A stretch of DNA of 64,000 nucleotides. Origin: Lagopus muta (taxonomy: Eukaryota > Chordata > Aves > Galliformes > Phasianidae). Within the stretch, counting starts at the first letter, position 1; the number at the start of each line of letters is the position of its first letter. The DNA lies in the NCBI RefSeq assembly GCF_023343835.1, contig NC_064443.1:3410001-3474000 (forward strand), read 5' to 3'. The translations under genes were made by a program, and so were the position numbers. Below are positions 10,423-23,185 of the stretch, piece by piece. A model generated the notes under the pieces. It saw nothing but the letters and a program-made list of their open reading frames with translations. It ran no database searches and was not told the origin of the DNA.

Positions 10423-13400
10423 TACTTACAGCAGTATATGGCTTCAATTAAAAGCGTTCTTTTTCTGTCACTTGTTAGATATAAAGAAATAGATGCAGCA
10501 AGGCCCTGGATCTGCAAAGGAATGGAAGTATTAGGCACCTGCTCTCAGCTCTTCAGAGTCGCTAGAGTTTGTACAGCTGTACATTTCAACCTGCATAGGT
10601 TGTCATGCAGGACAGCTGGAGAAGATTGAAGGAGCATTAAGTTCAGTTCTCTGCCTGACCCTCACCATACCAAAGAATGGCTGCTTTGTTTGTTCCAGGT
10701 AGCGAGGAGAGGCAATGTTATGCATTACCACAACTAGAAAATCTTCTTTCTTGTAAATCTGCGCTGATATGTGCATCAGAACTGATGCTTACACAAAATG
10801 GCTGACTTGATTCACTCACAATTGCTGCTGTCCTGGAATCTTCTTAATCAGATGACTCATGTCCTTGGAATGCTATAGGAATGAAAACTGCTGTACCAAA
10901 TTGCTTAATTAAAATATCCAGTTAAAAAGATTAATGCTTTTTAAAAAAGATTTGTACATGTTTATGAAATGAAGGTAACGCATTTCAGCATCTTAAGATG
11001 TAATAGTTTTCTTAGTAATTTGCCTCAATTATGTGGCATGTTTAACAGTGTCTCAAATGGGGATCCTTAGTAGCTTTGTGCAGTCTTCAGTTTCATCCAT
11101 TGTCTTCTGCTATGTCCTCTTTTCTCTGCCAATTCTGTGGTTTCTCCTGTGGAGTTTAAAAGTCACCTGTTTGCAGTATTACTCCTGGATATGCTGCTGG
11201 CATGATATATTGAAAATCTGCAGTGTTTCAGTGAACACACCAGGTCTGTCAACAGTAGAAACGTACCGTTTTTGTCCGCTGTAAGTTGCCAACGTATTTA
11301 CATTACAATGGCTGTCACGGAGTGATGTACCGGGTTCTGCCAGGCGATGGCATCAGTTGTACAACTTTGCATTGCAATTGGAGTGTTGCAGACGGAAAAC
11401 AGATGGCAGAGCAGTAGCAACCAGACCGGTGCACAGTCCCAGGAATGAGGATGGGTGGGGGAAAATGAAGAAACTGCAAAGGCAACATTATACACAGTGC
11501 AGCCCCGTAGGTTTTCCATTGCTATGAGGTTGGGTTTCTGTGTGTTGGTGTTGTTACTGTTTTGTTGACAGAGCTGTTTATTGATCTTTTAGCAGCTGCT
11601 TAGCCCTGCGTTGTCTCCTCTGATGCATAGAGGTTTCATCTTCTGCTGGTTTTGCTGCACGTATTTAAGGACAGTTTAAATTCTGCACTGTTGCAGTCTG
11701 CTCAAACTGGTTTATAGGTAAAGGAGCATGTCTGTCTTTTTAGCTAGCTGTGCATACGAGGTCTGTGCACATACAAGATGCTGGAGTAGTATTTAGATTG
11801 ACAGTTTTATTTTTCTGTACTTATGTTAATATATATCTGTTGTTGGAACCTAAAAGATGCCCCTAACTTCTTCCATGCTATTTGTTGCAGCTGTTAAATT
11901 GACAACATGTTCTGTATGCTTTCAGTCCCTGTAATGCAGTGAGAGAGGACAGAAAACTGTAATAAAGCAGGGAGGAAAAATGAGAGACCAATTGCTTCCT
12001 GAAGCAAAAAAAAAGCTGTTACGTAATCGTTCACTGTTTTCTTCTCCTCCCCCACCTACTGTCCCTCTTCCCTGTGCGTGCTTTCTCGTTCTTATCCTAA
12101 GGCAGTTTTATGTGTGAAGCACTTTTGAAATACGATTTGAGCAGCACAACATTTTAGGAATGAGTGTGGAAGCTATCAGTAAGCATCTCTTTGCTGAAGA
12201 CAGGTTTTAAACCAGCATTTTGCTGCTGCGGGTACATTGTCATCCATTTTGTGTATCACAGAAATAGCTTGTTTGGCTTGGAGTGTGTGGACCTTCTTCC
12301 TAAAGGTCCTAGGAGCCTAAGGGTATGGTGCTGCTATGTTCAGAAGGCATATCACTAGTTAGCTGCAATCCAGCTGGACCAAGCACAACAGTACTCAAAT
12401 AGTAACACAGTGAGCTAGCTGGCCAAACAAGGGTTGTGGGTTCTCAACAGGTTTCTGAAACTTGAGGCTTTAAAAACTGGCCCTTGTCTGGCTGCTGTAG
12501 TCACTCTACTGCCGTGAGGCATAGTGGTATAATTTTCAGATGTGACTATGGAGTGAGAATATTGCTCAGATCATGAGGACATAAATTCTTGAAGGCTTGG
12601 TCACGCTACTAAGCTGTTTAAATCTGTGTGTATTCATGTATTCAGCACAGTAGCTGAATGAAACAGCAAGTAAATTTATTTCCCTGGAAACAGAAAAGTA
12701 AGGTGCATTAGTGTAAGACCCCAGTGAAAAATGGGTTTGTAGCCTGTTTGTTGCTGACTAATGGCCTGCTTGCTGATGGTTGATGCAGAGCAGCTGTTAG
12801 GTAGCTGGGTCTTAATCGTAGTGCTGTTGTTCTGTATACAGCCTTGAAATGACAAAAATATTATCTCATTGCTTCTGACGAGCTGGAGTAAATCTTCACC
12901 ATGAGAGAGGCTTAAGGCAGTTCATTTTATACTGTAACATCAATTCCTATGATTCTGCTGAAAAACAATAATTCTGTATAATTTTTCTTTTGTTGCCATC
13001 CAAGCCAAATAAGTGTTAACATTTAAATGCTTTAAAAAATGAAACAAAAACACTTCAATATCCTGGTGCCTCATCCCCACACCTCTCAGTATAACAGAAA
13101 TATTTCTCACAATGCTCCCTGCAAAAACTGTTTGTGCTGCAGCAGTCATTCTTATTAGAGGCATTGTACATTCATATCTATCTTCATATATTGCTTAACA
13201 AAATGATTTGCTTATGCATTAATATATTTGGACTCAATCCATTTGCCCTGGAGAGATGCAATCTCTGACTCAAATACAGCACGGTCTGATAGAAATTTCT
13301 AAAAATTCCTACCAGAAGGCTTTGACTTTTTTTTTTTTTTACTTGAAATCAAGGCTTTTCTGGATGCAAAGATGTCTAACATCTCAGTGTAGATAACTGC

Positions 13401-13555
13401 TGTGTATAAAGTCCTTGATTGCAACGCCTAAGTGTGGAAGTGGCATACTCAGCTAGGGGAGTACTTCTGCAGTGTTAATATAATAAAACTGTTTGCTCAC
13501 TGTACGTAGAAACTTCTGTTGGTTAATTTGTCGTACAATATTTGATTTGATCTCA

Positions 13556-13570
13556 TTTTTTTTTTTTTTT
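13556..13570. repeat. Poly-T tract
   Basis: Uninterrupted run of 15 T with AT-rich flanks. Confidence 0.9.
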
Positions 13571-16500
13571 AATTTTATTTATTGAGGAAAAAGTAGGAAA
13601 TCAGAAACTAAAGCAACAAGGTGTATGGAGGTAAGAGCACTCAGTAGTGTTAAGAGCTTCGGGAAGCTGTGGAAGGAGAGAGGAGCTCTTTGTGGTCCGG
13701 GCTGGCAGTTACGCAAGGGACAGGTATGTCCTGTTTTGCACAAGCTTCCTAATCTGCTTGCCAGCTACAAGTCAGGCAGAGGCAAAGATCCAGCTCCCTA
13801 GTCGGTCCTTTTTTCTTCCTCCCATGTGCTTGTAGTGCCCCCAAGGAACTAAGCACAAAATGGGCTCTGAAAGAAAAAATGCTTTGCCACTTCTTCAAAA
13901 AAGAAAGAAGTAAACCAGCAGTGCGACTGGGTGAACCGCTGCCTAGAGATAGTGTTTATGTTTCCCTGGATTTCCTTCCTCTTCCCTTGGCCAGCTTGGC
14001 TGAGGTCCCTCCTGCAGTGTGCCTCTGAGGCTGCGGATGGGGCCCCTGCTGCCCCCCAGCCGCAGGATTTCTCAGGAAGGAGAAGTGGTGATGTTAAAGC
14101 TGGGTCTGGGGGGGGTGTCAGGCTGAGTGCAGTTGTGCAGAGGTTAGCTGGGCTGGCACAGTCACAAGTACAGCATGCCAGCGAGTAGATTGCCTGAAAT
14201 GATTTACAGCTGAGGGAAGAAGCCAAAGGATTTTCAACCAACCAATGATGCCTTCAGAGGACTTGCTGTTCCCTGGCATGGAAAGTTTTCTAACTCCCCA
14301 GCCATACTACATGCATTCTTTTTCTGTGTATTTGCAGCTTGTGTTTTCTTTTAGCAGTTACAATCCAGTGCAACTAGAGCAGGAGAAAATAAACCTTTAA
14401 TATACAGCTTACATCTCAGTAAGACATGAAGCTCTAACTTTTTCAGCACTCCTCAGCATCTTTCCCCTTAAAGCTTAATCTTCCCCATGTTTGTAAAAGC
14501 AGCATTTAGTGTTTGAAGCAGCTCCACTGATAATTACAACTTGTTCAACATCACCTTTCTTAGAGTAAGTGTGATTGGGGTGTTCCTGCTTTTCCACTCC
14601 TGAGTGGCCGTTTCACTTGTATATGTTTGGATTTAACTTGGCTTTGTCAAAGTGTGTTCTTTAATAAAACTTGGACACATCTTTCTTTATCTTTCTACCT
14701 CCAGTACATCCTGTATTTAGCTTTCAGATTGGAGAAGAAATTCCAGTCTGACTTCTGTTCTCTATTTCTGTTTTATGCTTTGCTACGTTAAATATAGATG
14801 CCATATTGTTAACTGAATGATACAGCTGCTATCCTCAATGCTGTCCTGCAGAGTTCATCTTCCATGGAAAATGATTTGTTCTCTCGTTGTATAAAACATT
14901 CTGAACATGATAAAATGGCAATGATTTACAAAGGAAGAAAGAGGGACCAATCCCTTACCAATTTTCTTGAAACGTTTTGTCAGTTAAAGAAGCAACGACA
15001 CCTTTTGGGTGGTTCTCTTTAAAGAAGGAAGAACAAAGAAAGGTGTTACAGAGTTGAAGATGTTTTTATGTCTCAAAAAATAAAAATACTTCACATGACG
15101 TGTGCAAATTGGTTGCTGAGAAGATGAAAAGGGGACTTCTTTATAGAATACGTGTCTGGAGCTTGGGTTTGCATGATCAGATCTGTGGCTTTTTAACCCT
15201 GAGAGTTATGCCATGGAACAGAAAGAAGATCTGTTACTCTGTTTTTAGTTCTGTTTACATATAAATTTAAAATGTTTTCCCTTAGAAGTACTTATTAGTT
15301 TCTTAGAGATGACACTGGAAGGTGAGACGAGGTAAATAATTGGAATTAAGTTAAAATCTGTATTTTCAGTGCAGGTGTTACTGAAGGTTGGTAGGCTATT
15401 GCTTTAAACTGGGGCATTTGATAGCTGGTGAAGGCAGTTCAGAACACAGGTAAGTCTTTCTTAAAACTAAAGTTAATGTTTAATTTGGTAGCGGGTTTAT
15501 ATTGCTTGCAGTTTGTACTGAAGTTATAAGCCAGTTCTTTGACAGTGCTAGCTCTACAGAACTACAGTCTAAGGCAATCTCTATGTTAGAAATCAGTGAA
15601 GGACCTCAGCAAGCAGTTGCATAGAAATTCTTCAGCAGAAAGCAGTTGTTATGAGCTGGTGTTGTACTAACTGCCTAGGCAGTAAATAAAGGGATGGATG
15701 TACCTCGTGCCAAAATACACTGCTGTGGGCAGAAGTAGGCAGTGAGGCAATGAGTACTTTTTCAAACTGTAAAAAATTCGAGTTGAAGGTTTTCATGTCT
15801 TGTTTCGAGGGAGGGAGTTGTTTTTTGTTTGTTAGAGCACTGCAGGTTAATTTTGATGTGTGAAGTTGAGCTCACCTTCCCTGGAGGAGCTAAGCCTTCC
15901 TTTTCATGGTGTGTCCTTGCTCCCAACCACAGGGCTTCTGGCACAGCCTAAATGGGAGGGTGACACTACTGTTTATGTGCTGATACTGCCATGAAAACAA
16001 TTAGCCTCACTCATGGTGCTGCTTCCACAGATATGGGGCTAAGGTATTACAGCCCATATTGCAAAGAACACTAGGAAAAATAATTGTTCATGCCTCTGTC
16101 AGAAACAACTTCTGTGTTTTCAGCTTCATCCAAAGCTGAAAAAAATTGGAAGAAATACTAATGTGTTTAAGAAAGATAATTCTTCCATTTTTGATGAAAC
16201 AAGATATTGCTGGCCTCTGTTCTTTGTTTTCATGTTTATAACTGGACCCTGCAGAAATGCAGTTTCCTGTTTCTTACAGGAGCTTGCTGCAGTGCCTGCC
16301 TGTGCGGAAGCAGCCACTCAAGCACACTGGAGCAGCTGGGGCATGTGGCAGCATTCCTTCCTACTGCGTGTCCTGTGGGTGCAGTAAGTAAACAGAAGGG
16401 TTACGCAGAAGTGCCTCACTGATTGGCTGTTTGCCTGTATCACTGGCATCTGATCTTTCTGGTATTGGTGGAGTTCAAATCACTCTTTATATTCAAACAC

Positions 16501-19500
16501 GATAATTTGCATAGGCAGAAAAACAGAACTTAGCCTACTGGTAGGGTGTGTTTGCACGTGCAGTAATTCATTTTGTGACTCCAACGTGTCGCAAAAGCCA
16601 AAAAGTGCATGCCTTATTTCTTCTGCATGCAATTCACTCTAGTGACAAAGGGCTCATAACTTTTCATTCCATTGCTTTTGGTTACTGGAGGAGAGTTTTC
16701 CCACGTACCACAAAGGAAGGGTGCTTTAATGTTGGATTTGTAGGTCCCCTTTACTGCTGAGGTCTGCATGTACGGTGTTTCACATCAATGCTGGTTTTGA
16801 AGATGGCACCTGAGTTGTCACAATTACACAATTGATAGATGTGAATTATGCAGACATCCTTATTAATTCACTCTTTTTAATTACTCCTGGATGATTTTCT
16901 CAGTAGTTTGTCCCATTACCTAGGACAATTTACTTAAATGTAACTTTTTTTAATAAATAAGAATACTACTGAATCCCATGGCCTGCTTGGTGCATGCTCA
17001 GGCAAATCAGTTCTTTGAACACTGAAGTTGTTCATTTTATTAAATGCTTCTATTTTGTTTTGTTTTGTTTTCCTTCTGAATTCAGCATTGGTTTGTGTCA
17101 GAAAAGGAGCAGAGGAGGTGGTACACTGGCTTGCCCATTTCATATCTTAATCAGCAGGTATTTTTCCTTTGCTTTTTCCTGGGCTAAGGCATGCTGTTAG
17201 TGACAAGAGTGAATGCTGGGAGGGGTGAGACTTTTAGACCTTCAGACTTGTCAGCACTGATCTTAATATACAAAAGGTGAAAATGTTGTTGGGGGGGTGG
17301 TTTAATAAAAACAGGCAAAAAACTCGAGAGGTATTTTAATTGTAAGCCCTCTCTTGGTTTTGTTTTGATTGTTTTGATTTCATTGGTTTTCTTGTTTGTT
17401 TTGAATTTAGGAGGGGGGTTAATTTGCTTCCAGATCTCATACAGCGCCTTTTGAAATTGCTTCCCTTTGTTCTCTCCACTTTTCTTCCTCCAGTAGTCAC
17501 ACTGTTGTAAAAGATTTTGATCAGAAAATATACCAGCAGGGATTGGAACCACATTGTTCTGTTGCTTTGGAAACAACTAAGAAGAGAAGTTTTCATGAAA
17601 ATCCTGCAGACAAAGGTTCTCAGCCCATACACTGAGCTTAATTTCAGGGAGTTGTACATTCTTGGGCAAGCTTATTGCTTTTCCTCTTAGCCTGAGGGGA
17701 GACGGCCATTGGGTGCTGAAATTCAGTGCAGTTTGATAGGGCTGTGTTGGCAGGGGTTGCATCTGCAGCAGTCTGCTGTAACAGAGGAGGGCTTATTGTG
17801 TGTAGCTGGAGCAGGCAGAGTTTGTGTAGCAACGGCTCTCCAGCCAATCGTCGGAGGTGTTAGATAAAGTGGAAGCGTTTGTAGCACTTCCTCTGCTTTT
17901 CTTTTTAATTAGGCCATATTCTTTCCTGAACCCCCTCCTCCACTGCAAGCATCAGACAGCATCCTGAAGCTTTCACTCTGTTCTGCGCAATAGAATTTGG
18001 ATATTGGAAAGATCTGCAATTTGAACCTAGCTGGTTTTGTCTAATCTTTTTGTTTTGAGCCATGTTTGCCAGGAGAAGGTTCTGTATTTTGTTTTCCTCT
18101 GCCTTTCTTGGAGAGTACCTCGCAGTGCTGGCTGTGCTGTTCATCTAAGTAAGATGTCTGAATTTGTGTGTAGGCATTTTTGTAAGAGGACTTAGTAGGA
18201 AAAAAAAAATATCTCATTGGCCTTTAGTTCAGTTTCTCAATGTGTGTTTTGATTAACTAGACTACAGCAGAGGGAGTTCTGGAAGCTGCTGCATCCAGCA
18301 TTACGTGGCTCACCATATCACAGAGGGCTGACTCATAAACGGTTCGCTCTGCTATTAGCGAGTTTCCTTTAATGAGGCGGAGGGGGTTGGATAGTGCATG
18401 CAGATGATGCTGGCAAGTAGCCTTGTGCTGGGAGGAGATGGGAGAGGTTAAGAATTAATGCATGTCAGAAAAGCTAGTACTGAGGAACTGAACTCTGTTC
18501 CCACCTTACAGCTATTTGAGACAGCTGGATGCCTTGGATAATAGGAATACAGAAGAAAATGATCCCTGAAGCGCCTCAGTCCATTGCTGTGTCTTTTACT
18601 TAAATAAGCTGAGTTTTCCTCTTCTGAGGAACATCTCCAGCCCAATATCAGGGCTGTTTGGTGAAGCTGTATCATGTTGGTGGTGAGCAGTGTCCTTGCT
18701 TTGGTTCAAAAAAATAAAAAGAAAAGGTCCAACCTGAAGTAACAGCAGCTGAGTTTCAGGGAAGATACACATTGCATCTCCTGTTGTTACACACAGAGGC
18801 CTTGTGTTCTGCAGAATAACATGTCCTGCTGTTTTTGACAAGTTCTTGAATTCGGTTTTATGGTCTTTCATATCCTGCAGCCCTGTTAGCATTTCTTTTT
18901 AGAATTCTGCATGACCCAAAGCCAAAGGAATGACAGCCTGTTGCTCAGCTGGCAGACGTGGCCGAGGGCACTGATCACACAACAAAGTCTGTAACATTTT
19001 GGAAACAAGCAGTCCTCTTTTAAAAGACCAGTTTTAGTGAAAGTGTTTCCAGTGCTTATCAGGAAAAAGATAGGATGTTTATTTTCTGGTAAAAAAAAAG
19101 TTGTGCAAACACTGAACTCCATATATACCAAACCTTAAAATATCATTTTCATTGGTAGAATACTTGTGCATTTTCACCCAAACATCCATGCAGGTTGTTT
19201 GTGGAAGGCTGCAGTTTTATTGGTGTTGCACTTCTCCTACAAACAAGTTGGAAGTAGGCTACAAGCTGAGTGTTTATTGAATGACACTTGTAGAGAGTGC
19301 TCTGTGTTCTCCTCCTGTGGAAATAAACATCAGGGTCTGTTTTAAGAGGCCATTAATTGGGGAAATGAAACCGTATGTGACACAAATGCTACATGTGTAC
19401 AAGGCCACAGAACAGAGCTAAACAGAGAGCTGATCCGTGTGTGGGTGCTGTGAACCAGTCACCATTCTATTAATTAGAAGCGACATTGTTACGAAATAGT

Positions 19501-21244
19501 CGTTACTTTGGATGCCAAGGCATGACCCCTGTACACAGTGAAATTAGCTAAATTTGCTATGGTGTGTTTTGAATAAAGCACTGTGAAACTGGCCTCTAAA
19601 AATAGCTTTTATCCTGGCATCAAGAAAGCAAGCTATAGTACTGCAGCACTCTTTAAGTGTCGCGTTTTCCTTTTTGGTCGACGTGATAGATGTGTTTCAG
19701 TGACTTCTGTACGTATTGCTAAGATATGTGCATGACTGCAAGGGAGACATCTTGTTTTAGGAAGTTCAGTAGACAGCTGGATGTTCAGGAAATATCACTG
19801 ACCAGTAAGGCACTGCTACCTGTGTTCTTGGTAAGAGAAAGAGTTGTGTTCAAGAAACTCGAAACTGATGTATTTGGGAAGGTAGGAGTGGGAGAGAAAA
19901 AGGAGACTGACTATTGCTTTCATTACTGAAAACAAGTAACTATTTTGCAGACAGCCTTAGTCCATGAGCTGCATGGAATTGGGATGCTCTCACTGTCGAG
20001 TTTCAACTTGCAGATGTTCTGAGGAGATGCTAGACAGCCCTGTTTTACTCTACAGAAAACTTTTGTTGAGTTTAGGTGCGTTTGCTGTTTTGACTGCATT
20101 TGTTCATGATTGAGAGGTCACTGTCTGAATAGAAGAGGAGGAGAATGGAGTGAGAAGCCTCTTTTCCTGGTATCTTATTCCTTATGCTACTCCTCTCAAT
20201 GCAGAAAGAAGTCTCTGTCTCTGCTGTTTTTCCAGTTGCCTTTTATCTGACTAGAAAACAACACTGAGTTTGGTTCCTATATTTCACTGACTTTTCCACG
20301 CATATAACTTAAAAAAGAATGGATCTGTCTATCAAGTTTTGCAGGTTGGTGGAGTAAGTTGTTTGATGCCTAGGCAGGAGTTACAGATGAAAGAAGCACA
20401 GGAACCCATGATGATTCTTTCCACCATCAGAAGACCAGGAAGGTCAGGATATATTCCTCATATCCTCTGGACTGCCAGCATGAAATAATTCTAGCCTGTA
20501 AACAGCAACATCTCAGATGTGTTGGTGAAATGGCATTGGCTGAAGTAGTCTTACTGGCATCATAAGAATACAAACCACTATTCTCATAGTGGTACAGAAT
20601 AATAGCACAGAAAGAGTGGAAGCTGGTAAGTCAAACCAGTGCACAGTAAGTTTCATGTGAACTTTGGTAGCTCAAGATTTCAATGTGTTTATTTCTGTTA
20701 ACTTCTCTTTCTCTTCCATGCTTTACAGTTCAGCAAGTGCTATACTATTTTGAATTATTTCATTCCTGCCTCTAATCTGTATTTGAATCACTGTCATGAA
20801 TTTTCACTGCTCAGTTTTTACCTCAATTGAAGGATGTGAATTCTACCAACCACAGAGCCAAGGTGAGTTCCAATAAGAGGAAGTTTGCTAGTTGTTAAAA
20901 GGTGTCTGTGTTTCAGTGTCAGACTTAGAACTGGTGCACATTGTTGCAGCATACCATTTTTTTTTGTCAAACAAAAATAATGAGGTGATTACAGTCCAGA
21001 CTGTTTTGCATCATGGTCTTGTGTCTTCTTATAGTTCCATAATTGTATATTATAGCAGGTTCATTAAAACACATCATAGTTATTCTCATTAAAAGTTATT
21101 TTGCCTTCTATGAAGACAACGTATTTCTCCTCACTACTGGCAACCTGAAGTAGTAGGAAGGCACTAGTCAGACCTCAGTGCAGTGGGCTTGCAGACCTTC
21201 ACAGCTCAAAGATCTCACTTTGAGGTTTTGCTGTGGGTTGTTGG

Positions 21245-21281
21245 GTTTTTTTTTGTTGGTTTTTGTTTGTTTGTTTGTTTT
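21245..21281. repeat. T-rich / (GTTT)n low-complexity tract
   Basis: A T run followed by tandem GTTT units. Simple-sequence repeat in intergenic DNA. Confidence 0.85.
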
Positions 21282-22779
21282 CTGAAGCTGAAAGATAGAA
21301 AGTGTTGCTTCTCTGATTTGAGGTGAAAATTAAATCCCACTGAAGTCATGATTTCAACACCTGGGCCTTTAGAGAGACTACTGCATCTTGAGTGGGCAAT
21401 AAAACTTTCATTATTCCAAATATTTTTTTTGCTATTGCTGTAAACAGCAATAAGACAATTAGTATGTTTGGTGAAGTGCTTGCCACTAGACTTTGCCTAT
21501 AGATCTTAAATCTATAAATCTAAAAATCCTATTTTTTCTTTGAGTTCTGAGCGTATATTGACAATATTTACTCTCTTCAAACTGCCGAGCACTTGGTTCT
21601 TCATCAAACCAAACCACTGTTAATGGGTAGTCTGGCCTCTGGTTAAGAAAAGAAATAAAATATTGCTTAAGATAGTCTTTTTTTTATTATGCAAGCCCTT
21701 TACATATGCTTAAATTTGTGGTTTCTGATTTCATGGAGGTGTTTAGCAGTTAGGCAAACATAGAATGTCACTGTGTTTGGCTTTTTCCTGGCAGCACAGC
21801 TGAGACAGCTGCAGAGAGACAAATTCAGAGTCAGATTCTGTTCACCATTTATTCCCTTCATGCTCACAAGCACTGGCTTCACAGACCATGTCAAAATGCA
21901 GCTAGGGGAGTGCTGAGCAATCAGTACCTAGAGGGAGCTCAAGTTTTGGCTTAGAACAACCTTTTTTATTCCTTTTTTTTTTTCTTTACCATTCCAGAAA
22001 TGCAGACAAGACAAATGGCTGTACAGCTTTAGGTGTTGTCTTACTGCTCAAACATTTTATCTGAGAAATGAAGTTACCTTGTTCAGGTATCCATGTGTCT
22101 GGAGCCAGGTGACCTCTGCCCATGTGTTTGTCACATATAAGATCTTCTGTCTTTACGTGGGGTTCTCTTCATATGTTTACTTGTGTGGGCTGTTCCCTTG
22201 TTCAGCTGAGCACATATTGCAGTTCCTGAAAACCTAATACAAGTTTATACAGTCTTCTTCCTACAGGATTCTCCCTTTGGAGGAGCCACTGGTGATGCAG
22301 TACCTGCTTTGCATCAGCACATCTCAAATATGATTGCCCATACCAGACATCCATTATGTAAGATCTTATTTTAGATCCTTTGCATGTAGTTGAAGGCTAT
22401 TTATACCTGCTTGATTTCTGCATGTGGTTCTGACAGTCATGGAATGTAAAATATTGCAGCTTTTAAAATTTCCTTGTTTTAGGTTGGCTTTTGTCCCTGC
22501 CATGAATGCAAGCACCAAATTGCAGTAATGGTGGGGAGAATGCATAGGTAGCAGAGAAGTCACTGGGCACTGTCTTTCTCAGAGGTTCTCAGGTGAAGTT
22601 GTTTCCTCTTTGAAAGATGTGTATCTGTGTACTACACTATCTTTAGAAAAAGGAGAAGAGGAAAAGCGAAAATTGGAGGAAAAAGAAATATTGCAGTCTT
22701 TCCAAGAAGGATTTTTCTAAAGTGTAAGCAGAGCTGAATTTGACATGCTGTACTTGCTTGAAGGCAGCTGTGGGTTTGA

Positions 22780-22808
22780 TTTTTTTTTTTTTCTTTTTTT
22801 TTTTTTCT
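22780..22808. repeat. Poly-T tract interrupted once by C
   Basis: About 29 bases of T with a single C. Low-complexity DNA; no retroposon body was recognised next to it. Confidence 0.9.
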
Positions 22809-23134
22809 CCTGCCTCAACAGCATATCTCTTTTTTGGTGTAATTCCTCCAGGTTTTCTCTAGACACCTTCTGCAGACAGTCCTCTCAGGTGTGATTTGTG
22901 CCCACTGTGCATAAGCAAACTGATGAGTTACAGTCTACTTGTATCTCAGTGGAGATAGCTGTGGATGCTAGGATGTTCACATATTTTGCACTGTGACTGG
23001 GAAGATAGTAGATTCTAAGCATGAATGTTGTCATTTGTCCTGTCAAGAAGACAGGAAGTAGCAGTGCCTAAGAAACAAGATCGTATAGTTCAGACACTGT
23101 TTTTAATTGTAAGTGAAATTTGAGAGGCTGACAG

Positions 23135-23185
<51 letters not shown>

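Larger units (their letters stand above)
10423..22646. other. Intergenic DNA without a supported gene
   Basis: About 12 kb scanned on both strands. ORFs are short, lack codon-like composition and have no recognisable product. Poly-T tracts occur near 13328 and 13556, and a GTTT-rich tract near 21245. Scattered AATAAA and splice-like sites are expected by chance. A long non-coding transcript or conserved non-coding elements cannot be excluded by reading. Confidence 0.55.
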
